Shown: positions 1 to 11,600 of the stretch, in pieces
How positions within the stretch are numbered: the first letter of the stretch is position 1
How the letters are laid out: the number at the start of each line of letters is the position of its first letter
Assembly: GCF_020740795.1 (NCBI RefSeq)
Contig: NC_067301.1
Span: 6,014,001-6,078,000 of the forward strand
Source: Apus apus
Lineage: Eukaryota > Chordata > Aves > Apodiformes > Apodidae
Direction of reading: 5' to 3'
Length of the DNA stretch: 64,000 nucleotides
The notes under the pieces: generated by a model
The model's input: the letters and a program-made list of their open reading frames with translations, nothing else
Databases searched by the model: none
Told to the model about the DNA's origin: nothing
Translations under genes and position numbers: made by a program

Positions 1-469
1 TAGTGTTAGAAACGTCGTGTCGGGTTTGTTGGGTTTGATATATCTGTCCTAGTGTTAGGAATGTAAGAGTTTGATTGAGAGAAGTGAGATCTCTGCACAT
101 GCCAAGGACACCAGGAGTGGTTTAAGGCCCAAGAAGCTGAGGGAGTGAATTGGGCTCCAGCTGGGGAAGGAGGATTTACGGCCCAAGATCAGACCCAACG
201 AAGCCACTTCTACCTTGCTCCTCAGGGCAGGGTGACACCAGCAGATTTGTTAATGGGGAAGGCAGCCAAGGGGGCAGGAAAGGTGAACATTTTACCTGAA
301 AAGGTACAAAGTAACCTGCTAGAATGGGATGTGTGAACAAGGGTGGGAAACTGACGGGATCTTTAGAAGCGTGGGATGGGCTGTAAACCCTGGAGTGCCC
401 AGCCAGGGGGGAAACGGGAGGGGACTTTGGGAATAGAAGCTATTCTTCCCCCAACTCTGGGTGTGCCTG
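1..469. other. unassigned left edge
   Basis: I see no recognisable gene here. A 63-codon open frame begins at a GTG near 145, but it has no family resemblance I can name and no splice context. The sequence is non-repetitive within the window. It could be a decayed mobile element, but nothing shows that directly. Confidence 0.3.
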
Positions 470-549
470 CTTGTTTAGGGCACCCGTTCTTGCCAGAGTG
501 TCAATAACCTGTGCTTGGCTGCAGGACCCGTGTGGGCCTGTCCCTTGGC

Positions 550-958
550 AGACAACGTGGAGAAGACAGAGGATGAGGAGAAGGGTAAGTGCCTCCTTGA
601 GAAATGCTGGCAATAAATTCATTTTATCCGGGCTTGCAGTAAGTCTGCCCTGTCTCCCAGGATGGATGATCTTGTATCCCCCCCAAGGACTTGATTGCAA
701 GACGTGGCCTTCCTCCATAATGCTTTTAAAGCCATGGAGTCCTGTAATAACTTGGGAGGCTTCCTGGATTAGAGTGGAATCAGGGGACAGGGCTGGACAC
801 AGCAGCAGTTGGATAACCTGGAGCTGGAGCTGCTGTAGCAACCAACAGGTTTTCATTCGGAAGTGGCTGTTGAGAGGCAATGGCTCCAAATCCTTCCTCA
901 GGTGCCTTTAGAAACAGATTTCTTGGCAAAACCCCAAAGGGCAGCAGTTTCTCCCACT
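550..958 (+). pseudogene. truncated duplicate of DDX19B exon 3 and intron 3 start
   Basis: This block is nearly identical to 4277-4699 inside DDX19B. It carries the 3' part of exon 3 (the acidic KTEDEEK segment), the same GTAAGT donor and about 370 bp of intron 3. Differences are a handful of substitutions, a one-base C-run difference and a roughly 15-bp gap near 786. Both edges are abrupt: the left one lies inside the exon, and the right one runs into unrelated sequence just before a minisatellite. No other DDX19 exon is found beside it, so it cannot encode a helicase. The high identity means a recent duplication, or a haplotype or assembly artefact. Confidence 0.85.
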
Positions 959-1047
959 GGGAAGGTCTGGGCCCTGGTTTGCAGGCTGAGCCAGGGGTGC
1001 AGCCCCTCCTGCCCTGCTGCACCAGCTCCCGGCAGCGGGAAGGGCAG

Positions 1048-1107
1048 AATCCCACCGGGAATCCCACCGGGAATCCCACCGGGAATCCCACCGGGAATCC
1101 CGCCGTC
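1048..1107. repeat. 12-bp minisatellite (AATCCCACCGGG)n
   Basis: About five perfect head-to-tail copies of AATCCCACCGGG are visible, the last ending in a CCG variant. The array sits just before the large C-rich minisatellite. Open frames crossing it only translate the repeat. Confidence 0.9.
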
Positions 1108-1234
1108 CTCACCCCCGGCCCAGGGGCTCTGGGGGGCAGGTTTGTGGTGGAGGCTCCTCCAGCTCCTGCCCTGCAGCCAGAGCCGGGACACGGGGACCTT
1201 CCCCAGCTCCGGCCACTTCTCAGCCCCCCGACCC

Positions 1235-2508
1235 CAGCCCCACAGCACGGGGGTGCAGACCCCAGCCCCACAAACAGCCACAGCCCCACACCGACCCCAG
1301 CCCCACAAACAGTCCCAGCCCCACACCATGAGGGTGCAGACCCCAGCCCCACACAGGGTTCCAGCCCCACACCAGGGGGGTGCAGACCCCAGCCCCACAA
1401 ACAGTCCCAGCCCCACAGCACGGGGGTGCAGACCCCAGCCCCACACAGACCCCAGCCCCACAAACAGTCCCAGCCCCACACCATGAGGGTGCAGCCCCCA
1501 GCCCCACACAGCCCCCAGCCTCACACAGCCCCAGCCCCACAGACCCCAGCCCCACACAGACCCCAGCCCCACATAGACCCCAGCCCCACAGCCCCCAGCC
1601 CCACACCATGAGGGTGCAGCCCCCAACCCCACACAGCCCCCAGCCTCACACAGCCCCAGCCCCATGGACCCCAGCCCCACACAGACCCCAGCCCCACATA
1701 GACCCCAGCCCCACAGATCCCAGCCCCACACCATGAGGGTGCAGCCCCCAGCCCCACAGCCCCAGCCCCACAGACCACAGACCCCAGCCCCACACAGACC
1801 CCAGCCCCACAGCCCCAGCCCCACACAGACCCAGCCCCACACAGACCCCAGCCCCACAGCCCCACACAGCCCCCAGCCCCACACAGTCCCAGCCCCACAC
1901 CATGAGGGAGCAGACCCCAGCCCCACAGACCCCAGCCCCACACAGCTCCAGCCCCACAGCCCCCAGCCTCACACAGCCCCAGTCCCATGGACCCCAGCCC
2001 CACATAGACCCCAGCCCCACAGACCCCAGCCCCACACAGACCCCAGCCCCACAGCCCCAGCCCCACAGCCCCACACAGCCCCAGCCCCACAGACCCCAGC
2101 CCCACACAGACCCCAGCCCCACAGCCCCAGCCCCACAGCCCCACACAGACCCCAGCCCCACACAGACCCCAGCCTCACACAGCCCCAGCCCCACAGACCC
2201 CAGCCCCACACAGACCCCAGCCCCACAGCCCCAGCCCCACAGCCCCACACAGCCCCCAGCCCCACACAAACCCCAGCCTCACACAAACCCCAGCCTCACA
2301 CAAACCCCAGCCTCACACAGCCCCAGCCCCACAGCCCCAGCCCCACAGACCCCAGCCCCACAGACCCCAGCCCCACACAGCCCCAGCCCCACAGACCCCA
2401 GCCCCACACAGACCCCAGCCTCACACAGACCCCAGCCTCACACAGCCCCAGCCCCACAGCCCCAGCCCCCCAGCCCCCAGCCCCACAGCCCCAGCCCCGC
2501 ACCATGGG
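1235..2508. repeat. 1.3 kb C-rich minisatellite upstream of DDX19B
   Basis: A long array of diverged units built from CCCCAGCCCCACA with CAGACCCCAG and CACCATGAGGGTGCAG variants. The + strand is almost devoid of G runs and very C-rich. It ends about 150 bp before the DDX19B start codon. Long open frames on both strands (Pro/His/Ser-rich one way, Gly/Trp/Leu-rich the other) are repeat artefacts. Confidence 0.95.
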
Positions 2509-2509
2509 G

Positions 2510-2659
2510 GTGCAGCCCCCGCCCCCCGGAACCCCCCGCTCCCGGAACGGAGGCGCCGCGGCCGCAGGAGCCGCGGGCCGGGAGCGGCGGCGCGCGGGGC
2601 AGGGCCGCGCCGGCGCCATTGCGGCTGCAGCGGGGCTGGGGCCGGCCCGGCAGCCGGAC
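2510..2659 (+). promoter_or_regulatory. DDX19B: CpG-rich DDX19B promoter / 5' UTR
   Basis: GC-rich, CpG-dense DNA lies between the minisatellite and the DDX19B ATG, with no TATA box visible. This matches a housekeeping CpG-island promoter. The exact transcription start cannot be read from sequence alone. Confidence 0.6.
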
Positions 2660-5600
2660 ATGGCCACCGACTCCTGGGCCCTGGCCGTGGACGAGCAGGA
2701 GGCGGCGGCGGAGTCGGTGAGCGGGGAGCGGGGGGGCCTCGGGGTGCGGGGCCTCGGGGTGCGGGGCCTTGATGTGCGGGGCCTCGGGGTGCGGGGCCTC
2801 GGGGGGCCTTGGGGTGCGCGGCCGTGAGGTGGGGGGTCGTGAGGTGCGAGGCCTCGGGGTGCGGGGTTTTGAGGTTGGGGGGGTCGTGAGGTGCGGGGCC
2901 TTGATGTGCGGGACTTCGGGGTGCGGGGCCCTGAGGTGGGGGGTCGTGAGGGGGGGGCCGTGAGGTGCGGGGCTTTGGGGTGCGGGGCCCCGGGGCTGCG
3001 CTGCCTCCTCCTCCTCCTCAGAAGAACCCGCAGCGCTGGGAACCCCTTTTCTCCCCCGCTCCCTTCCCGGGGCTGGGGAAGCCGCTGCCCGGCCCCTCGC
3101 CGGGCCCTGCCGGCAGCGCGGCCTCCGCGCCCGCGGCCCTTCCTGAGGCGCCAGAAACAGCCTTTTCTTTCCCTCCCCCCCGTTACAAAAATCCCTTTTC
3201 CTCTTGTGTCAGAGGGGCGGGGAGGCCCCCGCTCTCCTCCCTCATCCTCCATCCACACGCGGCCCTGCCAGGGGGGTCGCTGAGCCTCTGGTTCCTCACC
3301 CACAGCCCCCCAAAAAGCCCACGTTGTCTTCTGTTTTTTATGACAAGCACCCAACTCGTGTGGGTGCTTGACTTTTCTGAGGATGGAGGGCATCACCACA
3401 GCCCCTGGACGTGCAGGAAGAGCCTCAGGGCTCCTCTCCCCCTCCTATTCCTGGTGGTCGAACAAACTCTTGGCAAGAGAGACTCATCCCAGAACAGTTT
3501 GTCTTGAGTTTCCATCCTGGAATGTCAGTTTTCTCTCATTTGCCATCAGAAGGACTATCAGGGAGCAGAGATAAGAACCAAACCCTTTCTTCCCATCATC
3601 CTTACAGCTATAGAAAAAAGTGCAATTTGTCTTAAAACTCTGAAATTCCAAAACTCAGTGTTTGCCTTCAAGCCTGGTTTTCACTACACAATAATTTTAG
3701 CTGGTGGTAGATCCAGAAGCCTTGATAAAGCTCAGGTTTATATCCTAGGAAAACACAGGGATGGTCACCTCTGAATTACTCTGATTTTGTGTTTTTCCTC
3801 ACTTGTAGTTGAGCAGTTTACACCTGAAGGAGGAAAAAACCAAACCAGATGCCAACGGTGAGTTGCAGCCCCTCAAGTGGCCTTAGACATGTTTTTTTTT
3901 TCCCTTGGGTTTGGAGCTCTGCTGCCAAAGTAAATTCTGAGATTAAGTCAAGATATTGCAGAAAAGGGAAACATGAAGCTAAGATTAAGCTGCAAGGGTA
4001 AGACTAAATGTTTGGCTTGTTCTGTGAGGCTGACCCTGTGGAACCTTGTATTCAAGGAGCAAAATCTCTTGGGGTGGGTGATTAAACTTGACTGGCCTTG
4101 CAGAGCAAGGCATGATTTGGGGTTCTCTAAATCATGGAGATTTGGAGCAGGGCTCTGAGCAGGAAAATGGGCTGGTTTATCACCTTCCCAGAACCTGAAA
4201 TGTGGCCAGTCCAGGCTGCCTGGGACCTCACACCTGCCCCCAAAACTGTTTTAATTCAGGTGCTGTTGTCAAGGCTGATGACAACGTGGAGAAGACAGAG
4301 GATGAGGAGAAGGGTAAGTGCCTCCTTGAGAAATGCTGGCAATAAATTCATTTTATCTGGGCTTGCAGTAAGTCTGCCCTGTCTCCCAGGATGGATGATC
4401 TTGTATCCCCCCCAAGGACTTGATTGCAAGACGTGGCCTTCCTCCATAATGCTTTTAAAGCCATGGAGTCCTGTAATAACTTGGGAGACTTCCTGGATTA
4501 GAGTGGAATCAGGGGACAGCAGTATCCTGAAAGGCAGGGCTGGACACAGCAGCAGTTGGATAACCTGGAGCTGGAGTTGCTGTAGCAACCAACAGGTTTT
4601 CATTCGGAAGTGGCTGTTGAGAGGCAATGGCTCCAAATCCTTCCTCAGGTGCCTTTAGAAACAGATTTCTTGGCAAAACCCCCAAAGGGCAGCAGTTTAA
4701 CCTTCTGTGTTGATCTCACTTATCCTCAACCCTTGCTGCATTTCAGCCCTGGAAGCTTTCAAAGTGCTGTCTGTCCTCAAAACTTCCCTTAAAAAGAAAA
4801 TAAATCAAATCAAAAGTGTCTGCCCACGTGTCAGGGAACGAGGAGGCTCTAAGAGGCTTTTAACCCACCCTCCAGCTAAATATCTGCAAGAAGGAGAGCT
4901 CTGTCTCTGTGAAGGCCCCTTGAAACAGTGCTCACTTGGCTTTGTCTTCCTGGATCTGAAATGGGAATCTCTGGGATGTCTCAGGGAGTTTGGAATTTCA
5001 GAATTCAGCTGCATCTTGCCCTGTTTCCCTGGCTCCGGGAACGACACCTGGGAATGGGCTGGGATTGATTTGTTGTTTTCCCACCTCCTTTTTTTGGACA
5101 GAGGACAGAGCTGCCCAGTCCCTGTTGAACAAGCTGATCCGGAGCAACCTGGTGGACACAACAAACCAAGTGGAGGTGCTGCAGAGGGATCCCACCTCAC
5201 CCCTCTACTCCGTCAAGTCTTTTGAGGAGCTGCGGCTGTAAGTGCCTGGGGGCTTCAAAGCTGCTGGGAATGTTGGGATGAGCCAGAGGGTTCTCTGCTT
5301 TCAGCTGTTGGAGCCTGGGAACAGGAATATTAAACAGGCTCTGTTATGGATGTCTTTTTCAGAGTCGTGTTTGGCCCCCTCAGTTGGAGGAAGGCCTTGT
5401 TCCTGAAGTCGGGAAGAGGCATGTTGGATCAGTTTTGGTGCTTGGTCACCTAGTTGGAACCTCCCTGTGTGTCCTCATGGGTTCCCTGGCTGCATAAGAG
5501 CACATCAAAGCTCATGGGTTTCCATTTCAAATGACTGCAAATCTGTCATTAATAAATTAGCATGTCATTGTATGATTTAAATGCAAGGACAATGACTGGG

Positions 5601-8600
5601 CTTGGTGCTTGTGAAGGGATCCAGCTCACTTCAATTCCTGTTCACTAACCTGAATTTTCCTGGGTGTTTTTTTGGGCTTCAAATGCAGATTGTTGTGAGA
5701 AGCTGGAGGAGTGACCTGAGGAGGAAGGACTGTCCTTCCACCTCAGTTGCAAAGTGAGGCCTTTTCTGTCTCAGAGGGAGGGTTATTAGCAGCAGCAAAG
5801 GCAGGGAGGCTGGGAGCAGGTGTTCCAGCAGCCCAGCAGTGTTTTGAAAAGCACAAGGTTTGTTTTATTGGCAGAAGGAATGAAAACAACCAGCTTCTGT
5901 TCCTGTTCTCTGAGGGTTGTTTGTGAAGGTCCAGGAGGAGCAAGGAAGAGTACAAAGGGAAAAGCTTATCTTTTCTCTGCCAGGGATACTGGATTTATGC
6001 ACTGGAGACACTACGAGCTTCAGTATTTTCTTACCCTTCTTATTGAGTACCTTTACCAGTGGAGCTTTCAAGCCACATTTGAGGCATGATAGATTTATAC
6101 ATTGTTTTAATGTGCTGAAGAGGCTGTCCTGGTGGGATTGTTGTTGGCTACAGTGATGATCTCAGCCTGGAGAAGAGAAGTGTTTGGGGAGACCTTAGTG
6201 CACCTTCCAATACCTAAAAGGGGCTTACAGGAATGAGGGGAAGAGACTTTTCACCAGAGAGGGCAGTGATAGGACAGGGGTAATGGTTTTAAGCTGAAAA
6301 AGAGGAGATTTAGGTTGGACATCAGGAGGAAATTCTTCCCCATGAGGGTAGGAAGGTGCTGGAACAGGTTGCCCAGGGAAGCTGTGGCTGCCCCATCCCT
6401 GCAGGTGTTCAAGGCCAGGTTGGATGGGGCTTGTGCAGGCTGGTCTGGTGGGAGGTGTCCCTGCTAATAGCAGGGAGGTTGGATCCTCATGATCTTTAAG
6501 GTCCTTTCCAATCCAAACCAAGGGATTGTTGCTCTTTTGGAAGCTCCAGGGGGAAATGGGAACCGATGCGGCTTCTCACCGTGAAATGTCAGGATGTGGT
6601 TTCACTTTGCTCCTGTTAGTGGCTGCAAAACAAAAAGCTGAGGTCCTGTAGTGCCCCTTAGACTAATTCCCATCTTTCAAAAGCCAAACAATCCGAGGGA
6701 GATAATGATGGGGGCAGCCAGATTAACTGAGTCTTCATTTCTTTATGACTTGGTGTATCCTTGGCAACTGTTGCGGGGTTGGGCTTTGGACGTCCTTGCT
6801 TCTGAGCAGCACAAGGTTATGTTTTCAAAGAGCTTTTGTTCCAGCTGTTGTCTGAAAGTAATACAGGGTTTTATAACAAGCATGTTGTGCTGAATAGGAA
6901 GTCCTTAACGGTGGGAAATGGTGGGCAGGGAACCTGTGACCTGCCTTGAGAGGAAAGCCCTTACTCCTGAGCACCTCCAACACCACTCCAGTAGGTACTT
7001 GGAGGTCACCAGCCAAGAGCTGGGCAGCACCATCACCTGAATGTTGGGTTGTTCTTGGATCTCTTCTCTGCACAAGTGTCTGCTGAGACTAGAAAGCTGC
7101 CTTGAGGACACTTCAGTTTGAGTGCTGGGATATAACGAGGTGTAGTCACAGTGCACTAAGAGAGGTGGTTCTCCCTTTTATTCATCTCTTGTGAGACCCC
7201 ACCTGGAGAACTGTGTCCAGTTCTGGAGCCCCCAGCATAAGAGGGACATGGAGCTCCTGGAGAGAGTCCAGAGGAGGCCACAGAGATGATGGGAGGGCTG
7301 GAGCAGCTCTGCTCTGGAGCCAGGCTGGGAGAGTTGGGGTGTTCAGCCTGGAGAAGAGAAGGCTCCAGGGAGAGCTTAGAGCAGCTTCCAGTGCCTGAAG
7401 GGGCTCCAGGAAAGCTGGGGAGGGGCTTTTCATCAGGGAAGATAGTGATGGGACAAGGGGTAATGGTTTTAAACTGAGAGAGGGGAAGATTAAGGTTAGG
7501 TATGAGGAAGAAATTCTTCACCACAAGGGTGGTGAGGAACTGGAATGGGTTGCCCAGCAGGTTGTTGATGCCTCGTCCCTGGAGGTTTTTAAGGCCAGGT
7601 TGGATAAGGTTTGTGCAGCCTGGTCTGGTGATGGGGTTCCCTGCTTATGGCAGGGGGGTTGGAACTGGATGATCTTTGAGGTCCCTTCCAACCTTAATGA
7701 CTCTATGATACTGAGGTCACTCTGTCCCCTCCTTGCCTTCAAGGAGTAATTTTGGCACCGAGATGAGACGTGGCTGAGGAAAAGGGACTGGCTCAAAGGA
7801 CAGGATTAATGCTCTGGGATTCCTGGGATTGCCTGCAAAGCTGCTTTAGAACAAGCAGCCCAGGACTGTGCACATGGTTTCCCTGTAGCTGTGACAGGCA
7901 GGCATGCAGGGGGTTTTGCAAAGCTGCTTTTCCAGACTTGCTGCTGCCACTTGTTGCACTTCCAGGCCCTAGTGGCAGTCCCCACACCCGAGGGATTGGA
8001 GGGGGTGCACAGAGAGGGGCAGCTCTAGGTCTGGTAGCAAGGGGTTTTTTCCCCTCACCTTTTCGTACACCAATGAAAACCCAATGTAATTCTAATAGGT
8101 CAGGGTATTAAAACTCCTCTGTTTTCAGGAAACCACAGCTGCTGCAAGGAGTCTATGCCATGGGCTTCAACAGACCATCTAAGATCCAGGAGAATGCCCT
8201 GCCCATGATGCTTGCTGAACCGTATGTACACGTACCTTCTACTCCCTTCAGTATAGGAAGGATTTGAAGGATTTTGTGAGGTATCCCTGAGCTTTGGAGG
8301 GGAGGATGGTGATGAGGGAGCTGTCTGAAAGGATTCCCATGCCACGGTGTTTCTGTGACCCCAAGCTGTGTGGGAACAGCCCTGGATTTGCCCTTTTCCT
8401 AGGGCTGGAGCTGAACATGCAGTGTTTGGCTGGGGTCAGTCTGATTTTTCCTAGTCAGCCCAAGGGGAGAAGTTCTCAGGCTGCTGTGGATCTGAGCAAC
8501 CTGGTCTAGTGGGAGGTGTCTGTGCAGGGGGGTTGGATCGAGATGATCTTTAAGGTCCCTTCCAACCCAAACCATTCCATGAGTCTATGATCATAGCTCC

Positions 8601-11600
8601 ACAAATCCTGGGCGGGTGGGTGGGAGCAGCTGAGATGCTGTGTTGCCTGCGTGGCTGGTTTTCCTCTCCTCGCCTCTGAGATGAAGAGTGGAGCCACTAG
8701 AGGGAGATGTTCAGGATGGAAAAGTACTGACAGATAACTGCAGTTTTCCTTCCGAATCTCCTTTAATCAAGAGGTGCTGAAAGAGAGGTGGTAGAGGGCA
8801 GAAACTAATTCCTGCCCCGTGGAGCATAGCTGGTCAAGTCCAGAGAAGTGGTAAATCTAAAGGGTATTAAAAAGCCACTGGTGTTTTCCTCATAGTTCAG
8901 CCCCATGAGAACACTGTGCAGGTGGTTTGATCTGGTTGAGCTCATGTCTGTTCTTGTCCTGCAGCCCTCAGAACCTGATTGCACAGTCTCAGTCTGGGAC
9001 TGGCAAGACAGCTGCCTTTGTCCTGGCCATGCTCAGTCGTGTGGAACCTGGGAACAAGTACCCACAGGTGAAGTTCCTGGGAGGTGACTGTTCCGGGTGG
9101 TTTCCTGGTGGTGCAGTGCCACCTAGTGAAGAAGAGGCTTCTTTTGAGAGCTTTGATTGTAAATTCCTGGCTTGATAAACTCAGCTCTGATGCCCTTTCT
9201 CTAAAGTGCTCAGCAGGGGCTGGGGACTTGGGGATCTATCCAGATGCCTTTAATGGAAAAGATGTGGATTTTGCTCACAACTTGTTCCCTTCAGCCCCAT
9301 CCTCACTTGGGATGCTCTGTGAGGAGTTAAACTAGGGGGACATCATTCTGGGAGAAGTTAAATCAGGGAAGTATTCTGGGCTGAAGGGGGTTAAGTAAGT
9401 GGAGTTTGGGATGGAAGAGAAGATACCTGTGACAAGAGAGCAGAAATGCCAAGAAAGGGGCTTTTAACCCCAAATTTCTTTATGAGATAGTTGAGCAGTG
9501 ACTTCAAGGCTAGAATTCTTCCCTTGAAAAATGCTGATCTTTTAGTTGGGATCCTTGTCACTGCCCTGGTGTGTCCCCTAGCAGAATATCAAGCCTGAGG
9601 AGCAGAGTTGAACACAGAAAGGCAGTAGCTCCTGTGTCCTATCAACTCCTTCCCCTAGTTCCAGGATGTGGAACTGATGGGCTTTCAGAAACCATCCAGC
9701 TGCTCCTGTGTTCATCTTCAGGAAAACCTCAATAGGAGGGATTTTTAAAAGCAAGTGTGATGGTGTTGGTCATCTCAAACATGTTCTCCTTCTGTCCCTC
9801 CAGTGTTTGTGCCTTTCCCCAACATATGAGCTGGCACTTCAAACAGGAAAAGTGATTGAACAGATGGGAAAGTTTTATCCAGAGCTGAAACTTGCATATG
9901 CTGTCCGAGGCAATAAATGTGAGTAGGGTGAAATGGGCTGGGAATGGGAAAAGGATGGTCCTGGGGTGAAGCAGAGATCTTTCAGAGAGGGGCAGAACAT
10001 CTCACTATCTGCCCAGCCACCTTATGGAAGCTTTCCTCTGTGTCTTGGCAGTGGAGAGAGGTCAGAAGATCTCTGAGCAGATTGTCATTGGCACCCCTGG
10101 CACCGTGCTGGACTGGTGTTCCAAACTGAAATTCATAGATCCCAAGAAAATCAAAGTGTTTGTCTTGGATGAGGCTGATGTGATGATAGCAACCCAGGGC
10201 CACCAGGACCAGAGCATCCGCATTCAGAGGTAAGGACTGGGCACACTTGATTTTTCCTTCTTTCAGTTTTAGTTACCCAAAGACAGCAGGGTTAGATTCT
10301 TGCCTGGGGTCTTCCCTGATAAAGCCACGAGATTAAAATGATATTTTTAGCTCCACTCCAGGTGATTAGGAGAGGCAGAACATCAGGGGCTGACAAGCAG
10401 TTTCATTTCCTCACAGAATAAAAAGCCTGTCTCTGGAGTGGGGTTTATTCATTGTTAAGAAAGTGAGTCTGGATTCCACTGGTCCATGAGGGAACAATCA
10501 GGTGTGGGTAAGATTAGCACTAGTCTTTCCAGCCACTGAAAGAAACTGGTTCTGAGGTTTTTTCCTGCTTTACCTGTAGCTTTAATCCCATCAGGATATT
10601 GGGGGGGCGGGGGGGGTGTGACAGTGTTAAGTGAGAGCCCTGCCCATTTTGCTCTCTCTTGCAGGATGCTCCCTAAGGACTGCCAGATGCTTCTGTTTTC
10701 AGCCACTTTTGAAGATTCTGTGTGGAAATTTGCTCAGAAAGTTGTTCCTGACCCAAACATCATCAAACTGAAGAGAGAGGAGGAGACACTGGACACTATT
10801 AAGCAGTATTATGTTCTGTGCAATAACAGAGATGAGAAGTTCCAGGCTCTCTGTAACATCTATGGTGCTATCACCATTGCCCAGGCCATGATCTTCTGCC
10901 ATGTGAGTCCTTCCAGCGAATGAATGTCCCAATGACCTCCTTAATGTCTACTAGTGCTAAAAACCCAGCCAGGAACACTTTTCAGCAAGAAACAGAACAA
11001 ATTGCCTTTTTCTTTGCTTTCTCTGGCTCCCTCTTTAAATGCAATCTTGAACAAGCTGTGACAGCACTAACTGGTTTCTCTGGATTTGTCCATCCAGAAC
11101 ATTTTTATCCTGGAAATCCTCTGAAGCAAAAAAGCAGAGTAATGCATGGTTTTCCAAACCAAAATATTCCTTAGAACTACTGGAAAAAAAACCTCTGAGG
11201 TTGAGAAAGGAATGAAAATAGGGGAGAATGAGGGATGGGGAAGTGTTGTAGTTCTGTGGCTGACATGTAGTTTTTCCTGGGACTTCCATTTCCCTCATGG
11301 AATTGGGAATATACTTCTGGGGTCTCCCTGTGAATCAAGCAGAGACTTTTTTCTTTTCTCTGGCAGCACCACAGTATCTCTTAGGAAAAAAAAAAAACCA
11401 GTGCAGAACAGGCACATCAAGCTAGCTCAGACAGGATAAACCCTGTGTCTGGAGCCCTCTGAAGATCATCAAGTCCAACCCTCAACCCAACACCACCATG
11501 TCCCAAAGTGCCACATCTACATGTTTTTTGAACACCTCCAGAGAGGTTTATTCCTGCTTTACAACATTAAACCTTCCAAGACTTCCAAAACCTTCCTGGC

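Noticed and set aside
1048-1107. Regular short repeats as a CRISPR array
   Set aside because: Contiguous 12-mers without spacers in a vertebrate genome; a minisatellite.
780-2827. Several 200-390 codon open frames on both strands
   Set aside because: They translate the C-rich minisatellite (Pro/His/Ser or Gly/Trp/Leu periodic peptides), have no splice context and overlap each other in all frames.
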